64,000 nucleotides of DNA from Acanthosoma haemorrhoidale (GCA_930367205.1 OV884013.1:119079827-119143826), one strand, 5' to 3'. Positions 1 to 10,938 are shown, numbered from the stretch's first letter. Made by a program: numbers and translations. The notes: generated from the sequence alone by a model not told the origin.

Positions 1-1219
1 ATAGCAGGAAAATTTTAAAAAGTCATTTGTACATGTGTTTAATATTATGTTATCCAGCTCGAATGTAATACTGTCGGAAGCTTTTATTTAAGTTGCCTTT
101 TGAAATTATAAATAGAGAATATCAACGTAGTCACTAATTTCATTTATTTCTCTGTTGTGGTAATAACCAGTAGATGAATATTTTTGGAAATATTTATTGA
201 TTTAATTCCAGGTTTAGATGAACTAAGCGCCGAGTTTTGGCAAAGATTAAAGCTCCCATTTCTGGTGAGCCAGATCTATCTGTAACCAGCGAGGATGGGA
301 CCTGGCCAGCTATTGATCAGGTCTGGGAGATATGTGATATGTTGGAGGCGACACCACGGCCCTATGGTCACTCGACAGACCGGAAATAATATAATTGTCC
401 CGAGTCACCGCAGTGTAGGGAGGGCTTTCGCCGACAAATGTTCAACAGGGTCTGTCATCTTCCGTCGAGTTGCACAACAGTGTCCAGCCAGAAGAGGGAG
501 GTTTGAAATTCAAACAGATGTCGGCCAAAGGTCGATTCGACTGACTGTTTGTTTGTTCTAGTAAAGCAGTCGCAAACATTATCGACTAGGAATAATACGT
601 AACACCTCAGTTCGCCATGATTCCGACATAACAGACAAATCAAACAAACAATAAAAGTGTAAAAACGAACTGATTTTCGCTAATTTTGTTTTTGGTTTTG
701 TCATGAAACGCCCAGAAACTGTGTAAGATGATCTTCAGTAATGTACTCTGCTCGAAGAACATTTCCTGTCCACATTAACTGACTATCAGTATTTTATTTA
801 TAAGAGTAAATATATAATATAATATATAATATAAAGATGACAGAGGGCCATTACTAACAACTCTCGGATCTATGAGCCACAATAACTCAGTCAAATGAAC
901 TTTTGATCCCCTATTAATAACAATATTATATCCTTAACTTAGACAATATTCTAAAAATGTCTTGAAATTTATTTAGTGCGCAGGCACAATACAAGAGTTG
1001 GGGAAAGGGATAAGATTATGGAACACACCGAATAATAAAGACATATGAATTACTAAAAAGCAATAAAAAATTCAATGAAATTTCAAAAAATTAACTTTGG
1101 GAAACCAACAATAGCAATCGGCTATTTAATTTTAACATTTTTTTTCACTGTCAATATTGTAACTATTGACTAAACATAACTTAAAAACACATATTTTCCA
1201 TTCAACCGGGATATTCTAT
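1..1219. other. AT-rich stretch without recognisable gene
   Basis: No family is recognised. A GC-richer patch at about 230-560 holds an 88-codon open frame (295-561, plus) with no motif I know. A pyrimidine-poor AG at about 211 could pass as a splice acceptor, but nothing downstream supports an exon. Confidence 0.5.
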
Positions 1220-1265
1220 ATTAGTCCCTCATCCTGAATGTCTAACTAGAGAGCTTAGAAGAAAA
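1220..1265 (+). mobile_element. LINE 3' tail fragment
   Basis: The stretch ending in AACTAGAGAGCTTAGAA followed by an A-run is the reverse complement of the tail at 32262-32310. It is therefore a short plus-strand 3' end of the same poly(A)-tailed LINE subfamily. Adjoining sequence at 1480-1570 weakly resembles the LINE-B 3' UTR in reverse orientation. Confidence 0.5.
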
Positions 1266-3138
1266 AAATTTAACCAATTACATTGGTCTTCACATCAAGT
1301 TCTTCGACTCGATGAGCCACTGCCAGAATCCTAATAATAGAAGGTCTGGGAAAGCGGACAAGTTGGTGGACATTATAGCCCTTGGCCAATCAACAAGCCC
1401 CTGACGGGCACACCACTGAACGCTACCCAACCCTGAACGAGTCAGAACTACATGCCTCTAGGCTCAACCTTCAGTAGACTCTCACCACTGAGATATCCAC
1501 ACCTCAGCCGAGGTCTACCACATTCTTCAATTCCTTCACCCAACCTCCAAATAGGTCCCTCCTAGTAAAAGGGTCCCTTTCACTTTAAAATTTTGAGAGC
1601 TTTGAAAAAAATAATCCATTTAACCTCAAAATTCATCGGTTTCAAGTGGATTAAACACAAATAAGTGGCGTGTGTTTAAACCATCCAATAGGTGGCGAAA
1701 ATAGTTTGATTTCCCAGATACTACACCGACATAACTTGGTAATGAGATGAGTGGAAAATTGTAAATTTCTTTTTTTATCTTTATCTTCTGATTGTTTCGG
1801 CTAGAGAAAATTAGGAAAATAAGCGTATGTAAATATTGTACACACGAACATATGTTTAAGATTAAAAAAAACAAAAGAAAGTGTAGGTTACGAAGTGTGT
1901 TTTGTTTTTTCTCTTGAACAGCAGTTTTCATTTTGTTACATCAACAGAAGATAGTTTGAAGTACTATAAAGCTCCAGGAAGTGAAGAAATAGGACTTTGC
2001 GTATGAGAGGACAAGGAGCTTGGCTTAGTCAGTGTCGAAGATAGCAGAATACGGGCCTGTTCCCCTGCGAACAAGAAGTCGTTTACTACAAGTTTGCACT
2101 TCTCGGCCTATCTCGTCTACAGATCTCTCCCTGCACATCGCCGCTCTGCAGTTGACTATACGCACTCTTCTCCGAAACATCGTATCGTGACTATAAACAT
2201 TTTTTCATTATTTATTATACATTATATTTACATTTACTAATAATCAGGCCTGGTTAAATTGTTGATCTGTTTTTTTGTTTTTTTTGAATAATATGAATAG
2301 TTATTCATTTATTATTTTTGGTATTTTTTATATATTATAATTTGGTATATATTGTTTGATGTTTGTGCCTTACTGTTGGCAATTTTGTAACGCGAACAGA
2401 CTCAATCCAGCTTCTCACGACGTGGCGCAATTTTCTGACGTTTGAGCACTAGCGCGAACATATACTCTGTATATATTATGTACATATGTATTTATCAGTA
2501 AACATGTAAGTATATTTTTGTCCTGAGGACTGTAATATTGAACAAGAACAGTAGATTTTCATCTCTACAGGGTAGCGAGAGGACATCCAAGCCATGTATT
2601 CTACCCAATTATATTTCAACCCCCGACCTAGTTACAGGGGAAACATGGGAGCTGACAACTCTACTATCACCGGGTCTGTGGAAAATATACCTGCCTGGCC
2701 TTCATTAGCGGGCCCAAGCAACTGCCTCATACCTCGACAACTTCTGACCGCGAATTAAACCATTCCGAATTGAGGCGAACAACTAAACTGATTCGCTGAA
2801 GAGAGCGCCAGCTGCCATTAGTGCCCCTCTTATTCCACCTGTTCAATCCCTGCCCCTCGCACAGAATAAGCACTAAATTGTGTTTTCCCAACGAGCAATT
2901 GTCGCTGTTTAGTCAGCAACGGTGCGTATTTAAATGCTGCCTGGATAAATACTTTGTGAGCCTCGGGTCGTTAATCGCAGAGGGCGAACTTTGCTGTGAT
3001 GTTTGTGAAGGGCGTTCCCATGACCTATAGCCGGGACCTATAGGTTTTTATTTTTCTTAAGGGAGATAAACACTCTTTTAATAATATTTAGCCAATCGGT
3101 AATTACAAACTTATTAATTAATTATTGACACACATGTT
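1266..3138. other. No recognisable gene
   Basis: AT-rich sequence with GC-richer islands at about 1290-1520, 1960-2170 and 2560-3040. A 69-codon open frame (2821-3030, plus) has no recognisable domain. I see no repeat here shared with the rest of the window. Confidence 0.4.
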
Positions 3139-3549
3139 TCAGGGAGAGAGGGAGGGAGAGAGAGAGAGAGGAAGAGATAGAGAGAGGGAGGGAGGGAGGG
3201 AGAGAGAGAGGGAGAGAGGGAGGTAGAGAGAGCGGGAAGGAGGGAGGGAGAGAGGGAGGGAGAAAGAGCGGGAAGGAGGGAGGGAGAGAGGGAGGGAGAA
3301 AGAGCGGGAGGGAGGGAGGGAGGGACAGAGGAAGGGTGGGAGGGAGGGAGAGAGGAAGGGTGGGAGGGAGGGAGAGAGGGAGGGATAGAGAGAGGGTGGG
3401 AGAGTGGGAGGGAGAGTGGGAGGGAGAGTGGGAAGGAGGGAGGGAAGGAGGGAGGGAGGGAGGGAGAGAGTTAGGGAGAGAGGGAGGGAGGGAGAGAGAG
3501 GGAGGGTGAGAGAGCGGGAGGGAGGGAGGGAGGGAGAGAGAGGGAGTAA
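3139..3549 (+). repeat. GGGA/GA polypurine microsatellite
   Basis: About 400 bp of almost pure purine on the plus strand, made of irregular GGGA, GAGA and GGGAGGGA units with rare T or C interruptions. The complementary strand gives a long open frame of Ser, Leu and Pro only (3139-3579, minus). That frame follows from the TCCC/TC repeat and is not a gene. Long mirror-symmetric homopurine tracts like this can adopt triplex (H-DNA) structure. Confidence 0.95.
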
Positions 3550-4796
3550 AAATTTGGGATGGGTAATTATATAATCCATGAGCCTGGAAGACGATAACTA
3601 GAAGAGGTAAAACAATAAATGGTTGCTGTTAGCGAAGAGGAAATAATAATTCATTTGTAATATGATTATAAGGTAGATAAATACAGAAAAACTTACACCA
3701 AATAAAATTGACGTATGAAAGAAAAACATTTCGATTATAGTTTGTATTGTTATATTTACACAGCAGTGCAAACAGCGCACGTGTCAGATATATCGAATGA
3801 GGCCGTTGTCTGATATGAAAAAATCTACAAGCGCGAAATTAAAACCTCGCACTAACAGAAAAACCAATTGAGATTATTTACGGACAAATTCCAATAACCT
3901 GTTTTAATTTGTAAATTTTTCATCGCGGTAAAACCATATGGAAAATATTCATATTTGCTCGAACACTATTACACTCAAAGACACGGACAAGGTTCCACCA
4001 AAAACCATTATTGAGGCTTTCAGAAAAAATATATACATACATTTTTAACTTTCAATACATGAATGTTGAATGATTCGTGAAAAAAAGTTTTCTTTGCATT
4101 TAGTCTGTAAATTCTCTTTTTTCTTTTTAAAGCCACTCCCAGGGGTATTAACAAAAATAAAAAAAATAATTTAGTTATACATACAGCTTGTCTTACATAC
4201 AGATGCTGCTGTCTACCTATTTTTGTGAGTAGAACCAACCAACTGTTGCTCAGTAAAAATCAATTCATTAGCTATCGACACTGCCTTTATGTCCACCTCA
4301 AAATTTTATCTTTTACCCAACTGCTTTGTTCTGTTTAATCCCTACATAGCTACGTGATTTGACTTTGTGTTTGATGACTAAACTAAAAAAAAATCATTTT
4401 TGATTATTTCTCCAAAACGTTTTTTAATCTTAATTATTGGATAAAGTACTATTCCATGTATGCAAAGATGGTACAATTTGGCACTACAGCCAAACTAAGG
4501 AGCGCAGGGACGATCGCGTTAGGTCCCTAATCGTTAGGGAATCACTGCACCCAGAAGAATCAGAAGAAGGTAATTTAGTGATGAACCGAGATGCATTAAT
4601 AGTGGCTCCTAATCGAAGCCTCTATCAAAAGCACATTAAAACTTCAAGGCTCATCAAAGTCCGAATTTTCGAAAAGGAATGTGGAACTACTGTAGCCATT
4701 TTCATCTTAATGAAGTAGATCTGCAGCAGAGATCCTGCAAAGATGGGTCATGCAAGAGGGATCATACAGCCTGAAGCGATCGCTAGCTACATAAGA
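3550..4796. other. AT-rich stretch with one unrecognised small frame
   Basis: An open frame of 93 codons lies at 4437-4718 (plus). Its product is hydrophilic and charged (DDRVRSLIVRESLHPEE near the middle) and I do not recognise it. It could be a relic of a mobile element or chance. The rest is AT-rich with no motif. Confidence 0.3.
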
Positions 4797-5551
4797 TAAA
4801 TCACCCTATACTCTATTGTATCATTGTAAAGTGGTGATAATATGTTGTAAATTAATTGAAACAAATGTGAATAATATTACCAAACCGTAAGTCATATCGG
4901 TATAAATATTGTAAACAATAAAATACTCAGCAGCACAACGAGCTCAGAGGCAGGGGCTTTGGTAGTCCCTGGGCTCTTGTGGAACGGCTGGGTCCTGGTA
5001 TAGAACATTCAAGCTTCATCCTGCAATGGCCTCGCCTTATTGGCTGGACGCGATTGGCCATTGGCTAATTGGAGATGTATATACCCCCTAGTTTTAGCCA
5101 ATAAGTTTATTCTAACTACGGCTCTCTGACTGGTACTTGCAGCTGCACTGATGTTTCAAGATTTGGCCTTCTCATTTATGAAAACCTCTGGATCTCTCTT
5201 CCTAACAAGGCTATGTTTTAGTCCAACCTCGTCAGACCCCACACCTTCCTAGTGAGATTTTCTGCCTTCGTCTCGCTAAACCTAGCAGCTCCTTGGAAGA
5301 GACCTCTTCCTCGCGGACGACGGTCCCCTGGGACCCTACAAACTTTACCTACTAGCGTCTCCCCCAGTGATCCAGACTGCCTGTCTCCGGTTCATACTCG
5401 CCTTTGGGATCCGGACGGTTTTCGCCTACCCTCCGATACAGAGTGTGAATTCGTGGTCATTCCAAGACCACATAAACTACCGACAACCCCTACCCTATGC
5501 CTCTTCTCCTGAACATAGTGTACTGTCGGGACACATACCTATTAGATATGG
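4797..5551 (+). repeat. R1 repeat copy a, left part
   Basis: The first 420 bp (from TAAATCACCCT) match the upstream module of the copy at 23933. This module contains AATAAAA (4917-4923) and a TATA-like TATATACC near 5080. From about 5130 the R1 body follows, shared with copies at 7.8-8.7, 21.4-22.1, 24.3-24.6 and 37.3-37.6 kb. It includes a perfect 6-bp hairpin, GTGGTC/GACCAC around a 7-nt loop, at 5453-5471. The body can be read as a peptide with the core LWDPDGF and VVIPRPHKLP, but the copies agree at nucleotide level and differ by stops and frame changes. It is most likely a non-autonomous element or a leader. The right part resumes at 6617 after an insertion. Confidence 0.75.
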
Positions 5552-5564
5552 AGTCAGATAGTAC
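5552..5564 (+). repeat. 13-bp target-site duplication, left copy
   Basis: AGTCAGATAGTAC is repeated exactly at 6604-6616. In the uninterrupted R1 copy at 7.8-8.7 kb the same stretch occurs once and runs straight into the sequence that here follows the second copy. Confidence 0.85.
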
Positions 5565-6603
5565 ATACATCCCAAGAGGCCTGTTCCCATCCGGTACTTA
5601 GGGATTTTTAACGACCGTTCCTGCCCTGAAAGGACTACCCGGTCGCCCCAGTGCAAGTACTGGGGATAGTTTTACAAGAAAGGTTTCCCTGCATGACAGA
5701 CGTCGTGCAGAGGTGCCCGCTGGGCACTCCTCGCTTGACCCATTGAAGGGCAGTTGCCTACGGGCAACCAGACGCGTGGATATTTCGACCTGAAAATTAT
5801 CCACTACCAGTTTTTATAGAGAAAGGCACTCTACATAGCTTGGTTGGCCGCACCCTCTAGCAGGGGCACTTCTGATATTTATCAGCATTAGGCGAGTTTT
5901 TTATAGTGGAGCCCTTCCACTCGGCTCACTAGTCAGGATGACCTTCTAGCTGCCTGTTTTTAAAACACGACCACTACGAATCCTACCTCAATTGCAAGGT
6001 TGGCTTAGAGCCTTGCTCCCGTAGTTCAGTATTTCGGTTCCCCTTTCGGAGAACCATGTGACTGATTGCACACCGACATTCGGGTCGCCCCAGGTGTCTA
6101 CTGATTCGGACCCGCTGCCTGATGGGTCCAGGATTCAGTATCCTAGGGCTCCACATCGCCACAGTGTGGAAGACACTCACGCAATGTGGAGGGGTGGGGT
6201 AAGGATGTAATTAGGAAGGGTAGCGATGTAAGTAGGAAGGTAGGAATTCCCCAACCTGGAGAGCCAGTAGCATTTGCATGCATTACAGGTGGGCGATGGG
6301 ACGCTCCCGGTATACATACCTACCGGCGAGATTCATTCTTCTTAAAGGGACAGGCGGCTCTTAGCCGCACGAGATTGAGCAATAACAGGTCTGTGATGCC
6401 CTTAGATGTTCTGGGCCGCACGCGCGCTACACTGAAGGAATCAGCGTGTTCTCCCCTGTCCGAAAGGACCGGGCAACCCGCTGAACCTCCTTCGTGCTAG
6501 GAATTGGGGCTTGCAATAGTTCCCCATGAACGAGGAATTCCCAGTAAGCGCGAGTCATAAGCTCGCGTTGATTACGTCAGATTATGATTACGTCAGTTGA
6601 TTA
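5565..6603 (+). mobile_element. Chimeric insertion: unknown GC-rich segment plus 18S rRNA piece
   Basis: A 1,039-bp insert inside R1 copy a, flanked by the exact 13-bp direct repeat. The first ~770 bp are GC-richer than the surroundings and rich in short inverted repeats, for example GTGCCC/GGGCAC and GTTGCC/GGCAAC with small loops. I find no convincing protein in them on either strand. The next 241 bp are 18S rRNA. The last 25 bp repeat GATTACGTCA imperfectly. The long duplication and the tail repeats point to target-primed reverse transcription of a chimeric RNA. One possibility is a retroelement that lives in 18S rDNA and was transcribed into its host gene (R7 and R8 are known 18S-specific non-LTR families). 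That reading is inference. Confidence 0.65.
6338..6578 (+). pseudogene. 18S rRNA fragment (3' domain)
   Basis: The stretch contains invariant small-subunit rRNA signatures in the right order: CACGAGATTGAGCAATAACA, TGATGCCCTTAGATGTTCTG, GGGCCGCACGCGCGCTACAC, CCGCTGAACCTCCTTCGTGC, GGGGCTTGCAATAGTTCCCC and GTCATAAGCTCGCGTTGATT. It begins at the CTTCTTA that precedes the conserved GGGACA block and stops at GATTACGTC, where a functional 18S would continue with the CCTGCCCTTTGTACAC region. The upstream two thirds of 18S and the 3' minor domain are absent, so this is a relic and not an rRNA gene. It sits at the 3' end of the insertion at 5565-6603. Confidence 0.92.
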
Positions 6604-6616
6604 AGTCAGATAGTAC
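6604..6616 (+). repeat. 13-bp target-site duplication, right copy
   Basis: Exact second copy of the 13 bases at 5552-5564, marking the 3' edge of the 18S-containing insertion. Confidence 0.85.
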
Positions 6617-6722
6617 AGTAGTAAGACCATTCATGAAGCAATTTTCCAGGTCATAGCCTTATCAACCCTCACTTCGTCGCTAGGGCTAGGGTAACTAACC
6701 CCCCCCCCCGCGTGACTAGCCA
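6617..6722 (+). repeat. R1 repeat copy a, right part
   Basis: Matches the reverse complement of about 7818-7930 (R1 copy b), including TCATGAAGCA, CCAGGTCATAGCC, TCAACCCTCAC and GTGACTA. It restores the R1 body that was split by the insertion at 5565-6603. A run of 11 C lies at about 6699-6709. Confidence 0.8.
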
Positions 6723-7817
6723 ACACAGTTCACTATAATAATTTAGTTGTTACTAAACAGTTAATAAAAAGGGTCCCTCAGAAGTGATCAAGAGCGACCC
6801 ATCCAAAACAACCCTTACTTTAGGAGCATTTACTCTCCACTCTCTTGCTCGAATCCTACCCCACACCTTCTACATAGCCTTCGCCACTCACTCTTCCCTG
6901 CTCTTCATACACTGCACGTTTCGGCAATCTTCCCTCCTTCATTCTTCCAGCATGTTCTGTCTGAGGTCCCCTTGTTTAATAGAGGATATTATCTCGGCTC
7001 CAATATCTGTGAATTGCTTCACATTTTCACTAGTCCCATTTCAATTATTACATTTAAATAACTTATAGTATCGGTATTTGTTTTAAATTATAAGTTTCTA
7101 AGAAAATAAAGTTATAAAGAAGAAAGATATAATGATAATAAAATAAGTTATTCTATTAACCCCTAAGTTTCCTTAACGAACTCATTTATTTCTTCTGATG
7201 AATTCATACTTACACCTAGAATTGAAGGAAATCAGTTTGCAGATGTAGCCTGTTTCTTCGGCACATTTCAATTCTATTTTCATCCAGGATCAATGTGGAG
7301 ATCTTATTTACAAAAAAGAAAAATGTATCCAATTTATGTACTGCTAGACATTGAAAGTTAAGCATTGGACTTACATATACTACAGTTAAGTCTATAGCGT
7401 AGCCCACTACACCGTTGAACAAATAGCTGCCCTGAACAGAAATAGCCACCAGCCTAAACCACCGACATGTGGTGCGAGCTCACTATATATCCATGTGCCT
7501 TCATGTGGCCACCTCTAGAGCGAGGCGAGGTCCGAACCATGTCTCGAAATCTGTCTGGAAACCTTCATGGAGTACACGGTCCACGTCAAAATTAATTGTC
7601 ACATCATTTTCGTAAAACTCCAGCAATCAGTGTTTTTTAGGGTAACGCAGTTTTTTTTCCCTAGGCTTCATGGTTTGATTTAAAATATAACGATAATATA
7701 GCATAAACTAGTTACACCATTAATTCCTAGAGAAAAAAAATTAGTCAAGTTAAAGTGCATAGGATCGTCTCCTAAATTACTCGGATTCAGGCTAAATAAA
7801 TGGTTTAAGACAAAGGT
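6723..7817. other. No recognisable gene
   Basis: Open frames at 6784-7068 (plus, 94 codons) and 7216-7449 (minus, 77 codons) show no domain or repeat relationship I recognise. Confidence 0.4.
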
Positions 7818-8354
7818 TTTGTCGGGTAGTCACGAGGGGGTGCCTAGTACTCTAACCCTAGTGACGAGGTGAGGGTTGATTAGGCTATGACCTGGACAAC
7901 TGCTTCATGACGGATCTTACTACCGTACTATCTGACTCCATATGTGCCCCAGTGCACTATGTTCAGGAGAAGAGGTATAGGGTAGGTATTATAGGTAGTT
8001 TATGTGGTCTTGGAATGACCACGAATTCACAATCGGTATCTAAGGGTAGGCAAAAACCGTCCGGATCCCAAAGGCAAGTGTGAACCGGAGAGAGGCTGAC
8101 TGGATCGTCGGGGGAGACGCTACTAGGTAAAGTTTGCAGGGCCCCGGCGACCGTAGGCCACGAGGGAGAGGTCTCTCCCAAGGAGGTGCTAGTTTTAGCG
8201 AGACGAAGGCAGATAATTCCACTAGGAAGATGTGGGGTCTGACAAGCCGGAATAAAACATGGCAATGTAAGGAAAGAGAGTTGCAGAGGCAGTTTAATAA
8301 GAAAGCCATGGTTCGAGTAGAGCATAAAGCGCCAGTAGTGCAGAGAGAGAGAGA

Positions 8355-8437
<83 letters not shown>

Positions 8438-8672
8438 CGTGCAGTGTTCTTCAGGTGCCGGGTGCCGATAGTCCAGCTCAAAGCCCTAATCTGGCCCCTT
8501 ATATAGGTTGGTCAGAGGCGGGAGGTTGACTCGACGTGACCTCTAGCGGCTTCAGATGTTTCGTACACCAGTTTTCCCCTATCTTACTGACGCTTAAAAT
8601 ATGGTAACATAGGTGGAAATTTTTTTTGGGCCAAGAAGAGGGGAACTTCTAATTATTCGTGGTGAAGAAGTT
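7818..8672 (-). repeat. R1 repeat copy b, with TATA-like box
   Basis: The most complete R1 copy of the CRE-type subfamily. Read on the minus strand it starts with a module shared with 22012-22053 and 58410-58452 (AGTTCCCCTCTTCT). It then has a TATATAA box (8499-8505), a CT tract and the R1 body with its LWDPDGF-encoding segment, and it ends near 7818. A 172-codon frame (7963-8481) spans the CT tract and body, but its N-terminal half is repeat-encoded Ser-Leu. The CRE palindrome of the sister copies is degenerate here. It carries the undisturbed version of the site where copy a has the 18S insertion. Confidence 0.75.
8341..8431 (+). repeat. (GA)n microsatellite inside R1b
   Basis: About 90 bp of GA dinucleotide repeat with one GT interruption. 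It expands a short GA/CT tract that is also present in R1 copy c (about 21829-21838), so the expansion took place within the mobile repeat. Confidence 0.95.
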
Positions 8673-8954
8673 TATGAAGACAACAGGTTTATTGCTGAAA
8701 AGTATTACAGTAAGTAAATAAATAAATAATGCGAAATCAGTTATTTGCCACCCCATGGATATGTGCACTACAAACTAAGGAATTGTTTTAAAGGCTTGAA
8801 TTTCGGAAACATCTGTGTTCAGGTCACATGTACATACATATATTCAAATGATATTGAAGCATCAAAATAAATTTATCTCTTAGAATGATGTTGATTTTAA
8901 GGGTAACATATAGTGTGACGGCCTTTTCGGTTATTTTACCCCTTACACCCGTTA

Positions 8955-9147
8955 AGTGGACCTTACACGGTCAGTTTTAATGTCATTACCTCCAAAAGTC
9001 TTTCATCATTACTCCTTCATTACTTTTTAACTTACTGATTAAACGTATTGTCATTCTAAATGATCATGTAAGGTAAAAGTTATGAAGGAGTAATGATGAA
9101 AGACTTATGAAGGTAATGACATTACCACTGATCGTGTAAGGTCCACT
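8955..9147. mobile_element. 193-bp foldback MITE with TTA duplication
   Basis: Two inverted arms of about 72 bp are nearly identical: AGTGGACCTTACACG at the left, and its complement ending GGTCCACT at the right. They surround about 45 bp. The direct repeat TTA flanks both ends (8952-8954 and 9148-9150). A 3-bp TWA-type duplication is characteristic of PIF/Harbinger-like MITEs, but no coding part is present to confirm the superfamily. Confidence 0.85.
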
Positions 9148-9150
9148 TTA

Positions 9151-10937
9151 GGGCCACCAGGTGAATTCATTTTTGAGCCCTCGGTTTCTAAGACCGTTCA
9201 CAGCAGAATTAGCCAGAAAGTATTCTAAGGAACATATATGTTCTGTTAGTACAAGTGAAACATTAGTGTTTATGTTAGAGAGGTCTTCAGACATCAGACG
9301 CGTCGTTTTCTCCTTAATGTTCACTTCCTTCTCCTTTGAATTAATTTTAAATTACCTACCTTTTTTTTTTTTATTGTTGTATCTTTAATTTCATTTTGCA
9401 AAAACTACTCCTCAGAGCGAACAACCTGTACTTAAAATGTGAGAGCACTTTTCCGGAAGCTATCCCTCACCACGAAGAGAAGCATTAAATACATTACTAG
9501 GCTTGAACAAACACATTAAGTAATACCGAGGCAAGCTCACTCTTACAATATATTAATACCCTTAGACTAGAGAGGGCATTAGTGACATCAATCTGTCGGC
9601 CCCAAGGGTTCTACTGAAAGAACTAACGCATAAAAGTTTCACCATCCCCTGGTTATTAGTCTCTCTCTCCATTAATTCTCTCTCGCAATCTCTTCTTCTC
9701 TCCTAATGAGAAACAGCAATTATTTCAAACAAGACGCCGCAAAAAAAGAGTGCTATAACCGTAAACTCTAAAGGTAGGTGGGGACCTGTAGTGGAGCCCT
9801 ATAGTCATCTACCTACTGCACTCAATTACTGTAAACTCAATTTTCAAGACTCGGAATTTTCTACCTTGTTTGCTTAACAGATCAAAAGGAGGTCCTTTTT
9901 TAAATCATGGTTGCCATTCTCAACTAACTGATAACCATCACCAATTTATTTATTAAATAGAAATCACAAAGATTTTTCTGGAAGAGTAGGTCAACGAATG
10001 TTCAATCTCTAAAATCCTAGATCTTTTGTCTGCTATTTCGTACCTGAGTTATATTCCAAAGTTTTTCCACCTGAATAAGATCTATTTGATTAAATTAACA
10101 AGTCATTTATTTTATAGTGCTAAATTGGACAATTTAAATCCATTTATTTCTAGTTAACTCATTTTTAATATATGTTCTTAGGAAGGCGATTCAATCCGAA
10201 AAATAATAAAAACTTCTCATTTTTCGCTACTGCCATTACCAAACTAGAAGTAATTAATAATAATAGTAAATTGAAATTATAGAAAACACCATTGTTCAAT
10301 TTTCTTTTTTACAAAATACTACAATAAATTACGAGCTACTTAGCAGAGGTCCCCAGATGATCATTTTTTCTACCACCGCATTCCATTTTTTTTTTATAAT
10401 TGTTATAACTTTAGAAAAAATGGTAGAAAATGGCGAAGCGATTGTTCCAAGGAATTATTATTAGGGCTTATGATAGGCAGACCATTTTACCACCTTGAAT
10501 GTCAATGTATACGATACATATCCCCGCCTTACAGGACTGTAAAAGTCACATAAAAATGCTATATGTTGCAATAACACTTCCATAAACTGTACTCTCTAAG
10601 TTAAGGAAATCGACAACCAAGAAGTTATTCACAAAGACCAGTTAGTAACTTGTGAAAGTAAAGTGAAGCCCTATCTTTTATCAACCAAACTAACAAATAA
10701 GTGGTTGAAGAAAGAGGCCACTATAATTTTCGTGAGACGTCGTAAAAATTATCTCAACCTATATGAAATTTTGAATTCCAAAACGCAAATAATATAACTA
10801 AAGTATGGACAAATATTAATTCTTATTGCCTACATTTAGACATTTCTGACAATCATTTGCTACATTACATACTAAAATAACTGCTAGAACTTCTAAGGGC
10901 TGTGAGAGCAGAATAGCTGAAATTATTATATATACGA
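9151..10937. other. No recognisable gene
   Basis: AT-rich sequence with no open frame over 80 codons and no repeat shared with the rest of the window that I can see. Confidence 0.45.
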
Positions 10938-10938
10938 G

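Noticed and set aside
212..300. Possible exon after an AG acceptor-like site
   Set aside because: Weak pyrimidine tract, no matching donor and no recognisable peptide.
3139..3579. 146-codon frame of Ser/Leu/Pro
   Set aside because: Translation of the purine microsatellite's complement; no information beyond the repeat.
5252..5512. LWDPDGF peptide as a conserved multigene family
   Set aside because: Copies agree at DNA level including apparent silent positions, neighbouring frames break differently in each copy, and all lie in the same dispersed repeat. Selection on protein is not shown.
5565..6337. Upstream part of the 18S gene
   Set aside because: The conserved block CTCTAGCCTGCTAA and other upstream 18S signatures are not found, though a species-specific expansion segment cannot be excluded without the species' own rDNA.
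8300..8335. tRNA-like B box (GGTTCGA) or tRNA primer-binding site in R1
   Set aside because: Other copies have GGTTTGA, no T-stem pairing exists, and no A box is found at the expected distance.
7963..8481. 172-codon frame as a secreted or conserved gene
   Set aside because: The first half is CT-repeat-encoded Ser-Leu and the second half is the R1 body, repeated in several copies with inconsistent frames.
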